This document shows positions 60,970-64,000 of a stretch of 64,000 bases of DNA, piece by piece; the first letter of the stretch is position 1, and each line of letters begins with the position of its first letter. A program made the position numbers and the translations under genes. Under the pieces are notes generated by a model, which saw only the letters and a list, made by a program, of their open reading frames with translations, was not told the DNA's origin and did not search any database. The stretch spans positions 20,916 to 84,915 of the forward strand of contig JALSNI010000058.1 in assembly GCA_026987075.1 (NCBI GenBank), written 5' to 3'. Source of the DNA: Persephonella sp. (GTDB taxonomy: Bacteria > Aquificota > Aquificia > Aquificales > Hydrogenothermaceae).

Positions 60970-63261
60970 CTATCTTTTCCTAACCACAACCACATAATTA
61001 TCTTTTTCTTCCTGTATGTCAATAATCTCATGACCGTCATCTTTTAAGCTCTGGGGAACGCTTCTTATAGATTCCTCTCCATCTATTAAGATAACTAATA
61101 TAGAGCCTGTATCCATCTCTCTCAGTTTGTATTTTGCTTTTACATAGTTAAAGGGACATTCTACACCTCTAAGGTCAAGAACCTCTTTCCGTGCTTTCTC
61201 CCCACTCTCTTCTTCTTTTTTCTCTTCTGTCTGTTTTCTCAGTTTTAGGTATGCATTTTTTGACTGCTGGTAAAACTGTTTTGAGCTTTCAAGCATCTCA
61301 GCTATGCTGGATATGTTGCCTGAAAGTAGAGATACAAACTTTCTATCTACGAGGTTCCTTCCTATAATCTCCTCTATAAATTTTTCCCTCGCATCTTTAC
61401 CTGATGCTTTAATGCCAAATGGTATAAGAAGTCCTTCTGATATAATGTCAACAGCCTTTTCAATGTGGGGGATACTGTCCTCTATGTATCCTTTATTTAT
61501 GTGGGTTTCTGCCTGTTTTATCAGTCTTTCACCTTCTTTTAATGCTTCTTCCACTCTATCTGCGATAATTCCTGCACACTCTCCTTTTCCTATGTCTTCT
61601 AATGAGAACTCTTTGTCTGAACCCCAGTCGTGAGTATAAGGCTCTTTTTTGTAAAACTCTTTAAATCTTTCAAGTCTTCTGTTTAGCTCCTGAATACCTG
61701 TTCTTTCAACAAAATCTTCAAAGCTTTCATTCTCTCTGCTTTCCTTTATGTATGTTTCAAGGAGATAGATAACTGCGTCTGGAACATTTTTGGCTGGTAT
61801 TTTAATGCCTGTATATCCTATTTTTTGCTTTGTGAGACTGCCGTTTCCTCCCAAGTGTATAACATAGGCAGGTATAAGCCTGTCTTCAACTTTCATTGCT
61901 ATCCCGTGCAGACCTATTGATGCAACGTGATGATGGGCGCATGAATTTGGACATCCGCTTACCTTTATTGTTACGTTTTTCAGTTTTTCTACTGAGTTAC
62001 TGTCTGTGGGAAGTCTTTCCTGTATTGCCCTTGCAAGGTCTCTTGATGAAGTTATCCCAAGGCTGCAGGTTTCTGAACCGGGGCAGGCCGTGATGTCCAA
62101 GTATGTTGAAGCTCCAAAATCTGCAAGGGATACCTCTTTTAGATGACTGTAAACCTTATCTAAAATGTCTCTGTGAATGTTCAGCAGAGCAATGTTCTGG
62201 TCAGGTGTTGTCTTTACTGTAAGGGAGAACTTTTCTGCAATGTCACCTATACTTCTCAGCTTACCTGTCGTTATATTTCCTAACTTTAGTTTAACAACGG
62301 CAGTAAAAAGATTTTCCTGTTTCTGAGGCACAACGTTTGTCTTAAGCCACAGATTTTGATGATGGTCTGAGGATACAGGAAGGTCTGTAACTATCTGGGA
62401 AGGCTGGTAGATAGGAGCATCACACTGGAACGGCGTAAAATCTTTGCTGTTTTTATTTATCTGCTCTTCCAGTAGAGAAAGGAATTTCTCCTTTCCTAAC
62501 TTTTCAATAAGAAACTTCAGTCTGTTGTGCCTTCTGTTCTTCCTGTCTCCATACTGGTCAAAAACATCCATCACAGATTGAACAAAAAGAAGAAGCTGCT
62601 CTATAGGGAGAAAATCAGTATATTCAAAGGCATACTTTGGTCTGTCTCCTAATCCTCCCCCTATATAAACCTTAAATCCTACTTTATTATTCCTTAGCAC
62701 AGGGATAAAACCTACATCATTAAATGGAATCAGAAAACTATGTTTTTCACAGCATGAGAAACCAATCTTGAACTTGCGGGGGAGGTTTTCGTACTTTCCT
62801 ATCAGCATCTCTGTCAGTTTTACTGCAATCCTTTCTACTTCAATAACCTCCTCAGGACAAACCCCTGACAGATAGCTTGCTGTTATATTTCTCAGTGTGT
62901 TTCCGCAGGCATCTTTTGTGGTCAGACCTGCTTCGTTAACAGTTTTTATAATCTCAGGGACATCCTCTAATTTTATCCAGTGGAACTGAATGTCCTGTCT
63001 TGTTGTGATGTGTGCCACCCCATTAGAGTATCTGTCTCCAATATCTGCTATTGTGTATATCTGGGCAGGGGTCAAAACTCCTGCAGGTATCTTTATCCTT
63101 ACCATATGAAAATCTTTCTGTCTCTGTCCATATATGCCGTTTGTGAGACGGAAGTTCTTAAAATCACTTTCAAAGGCTTCCCCTTTCAGGTATTCTGCAT
63201 AGAGTCTGTTGAACTCCTGTATATCCTTCAGATAATCCCTGTATAAACCATTCTTAATCAT
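60970..63261 (-). CDS. Sirohaem sulfite/nitrite reductase fused to a helical linker and C-terminal TusA domain
   Basis: [26 protein letters not shown]...[16 protein letters not shown]-terminal [19 protein letters not shown]. Confidence 0.92.
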   Translation of the reverse strand: MIKNGLYRDYLKDIQEFNRLYAEYLKGEAFESDFKNFRLTNGIYGQRQKDFHMVRIKIPAGVLTPAQIYTIADIGDRYSNGVAHITTRQDIQFHWIKLEDVPEIIKTVNEAGLTTKDACGNTLRNITASYLSGVCPEEVIEVERIAVKLTEMLIGKYENLPRKFKIGFSCCEKHSFLIPFNDVGFIPVLRNNKVGFKVYIGGGLGDRPKYAFEYTDFLPIEQLLLFVQSVMDVFDQYGDRKNRRHNRLKFLIEKLGKEKFLSLLEEQINKNSKDFTPFQCDAPIYQPSQIVTDLPVSSDHHQNLWLKTNVVPQKQENLFTAVVKLKLGNITTGKLRSIGDIAEKFSLTVKTTPDQNIALLNIHRDILDKVYSHLKEVSLADFGASTYLDITACPGSETCSLGITSSRDLARAIQERLPTDSNSVEKLKNVTIKVSGCPNSCAHHHVASIGLHGIAMKVEDRLIPAYVIHLGGNGSLTKQKIGYTGIKIPAKNVPDAVIYLLETYIKESRENESFEDFVERTGIQELNRRLERFKEFYKKEPYTHDWGSDKEFSLEDIGKGECAGIIADRVEEALKEGERLIKQAETHINKGYIEDSIPHIEKAVDIISEGLLIPFGIKASGKDAREKFIEEIIGRNLVDRKFVSLLSGNISSIAEMLESSKQFYQQSKNAYLKLRKQTEEKKEEESGEKARKEVLDLRGVECPFNYVKAKYKLREMDTGSILVILIDGEESIRSVPQSLKDDGHEIIDIQEEKDNYVVVVRKR

Positions 63262-64000
63262 CTGTAATCCTCCGTTATAAGATAAAAGTTTTCAATCAAA
63301 AACTGTGAAACTTCTTCTCTGAGCATCTCCTTTGGTGGCTTTTTTCCTTCTGAGAGCATATTTCTTATCTTTGTCATGCTGATTTTTGTTATAAACTCCT
63401 CTGGATGGGAGCAGGTGTTCTCTGATACAATACCCTCACATTTGCTGCAGTAAAAAACGTTGTAAAACTTTACAATCTGAATGCCTATATCTGGTATCTC
63501 CTCAAATATCCTGTGGGCTGCAAATGGATCGTAGTAATCTCCAACACCTGCGTGGTCTCTACCTACTAAAAAATGGGTTGCCCCATAATTTTTTCTGACT
63601 ATTGCGTGGAATACTGCTTCCCGGGGGCCTGCATATCTCATAGATGTTGAAAGTCCTGCAAGGAGCACCTTGCTGTGGGGATAATAACTGTTTATCAGAA
63701 CCTGATATGCCTCAATAATTGTTCTGCTGTCAAAGTCTCCTTCTTTCTTCAGACCTATAATAGGATGTATAAAAAGACCATCTCCTATCTCCATTCCCAG
63801 TCTGTGGAGGTATTCGTGAGCCCTGTGGGGTGCATTTCTTGTCTGGAACGCCACAACTGTTTTCCAGCCCCTTTCTCTGAAAATCTCCCTTGTTTCTGCT
63901 GGGTCAAGCTCATACTCCTTGTTAGGAAAATCAGGTCTGTTGAGTAGGATTATCTTTCCTCCTACTGCGTAGTCCCCTTTCTGGTACAGTCTTCTTACCC
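63258..64000 (-). CDS. sat: Sulfate adenylyltransferase (5' end beyond window)
   Basis: Own translation extends upstream of track start: ...[52 protein letters not shown]. Confidence 0.95.
   Translation of the reverse strand, partial: VRRLYQKGDYAVGGKIILLNRPDFPNKEYELDPAETREIFRERGWKTVVAFQTRNAPHRAHEYLHRLGMEIGDGLFIHPIIGLKKEGDFDSRTIIEAYQVLINSYYPHSKVLLAGLSTSMRYAGPREAVFHAIVRKNYGATHFLVGRDHAGVGDYYDPFAAHRIFEEIPDIGIQIVKFYNVFYCSKCEGIVSENTCSHPEEFITKISMTKIRNMLSEGKKPPKEMLREEVSQFLIENFYLITEDYR

Noticed and set aside
63675-63854. Track start of sat at 63854
   Set aside because: Internal GTG; reading frame continues upstream with conserved ATP-sulfurylase sequence to the window end.
1-64000. CRISPR arrays, tRNA/rRNA genes, transposons, prophage
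   Set aside because: Intergenic gaps are short and AT-rich; no regularly spaced repeats, cloverleaf-like GC islands or transposase/integrase ORFs seen by eye. A tRNAscan-SE/CRISPRFinder run would settle this.

Overview
The window is AT-rich, gene-dense bacterial chromosomal DNA. Gene content (assimilatory Sat/sulfite reductase, system II cytochrome c genes, NurA/HerA, archaeal-type DhnA aldolase/ADH synthase) looks Aquificales/Hydrogenothermaceae-like; this is an inference, not tested. About 70 CDS cover nearly all of it. I saw no rRNA, tRNA, CRISPR array, transposase or prophage. Most genes are housekeeping: mod operon, priA, hslV/hslU, coaD-lptE-holA-ruvB, nadA, nadC, rpmB, obg, proC, argS, pyrG, smpB, leuB, rbfA, sppA, sat. 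The most notable items are: (1) a HerA-type translocase with an N-terminal PLD nuclease-like domain, encoded 1.5 kb upstream of a NurA nuclease, with ComEA-like HhH and Sir2 genes in the same tight run; (2) a PriA that appears to have lost Walker A, Walker B and the GRAGR motif; (3) a putative sigma-54 module with a receiver-degenerate activator, a stand-alone HAMP protein, a secreted protein, a sigma-54-like promoter and a near-perfect 13-bp palindrome; (4) a ModE-like operator covering the modA -10; (5) five convergent gene pairs overlapping by exactly 4 nt with interlocked stop codons; (6) a secreted M1 peptidase-ChaN-PDZ fusion and a sulfite reductase-TusA fusion; (7) three small proteins missing from the ORF track.
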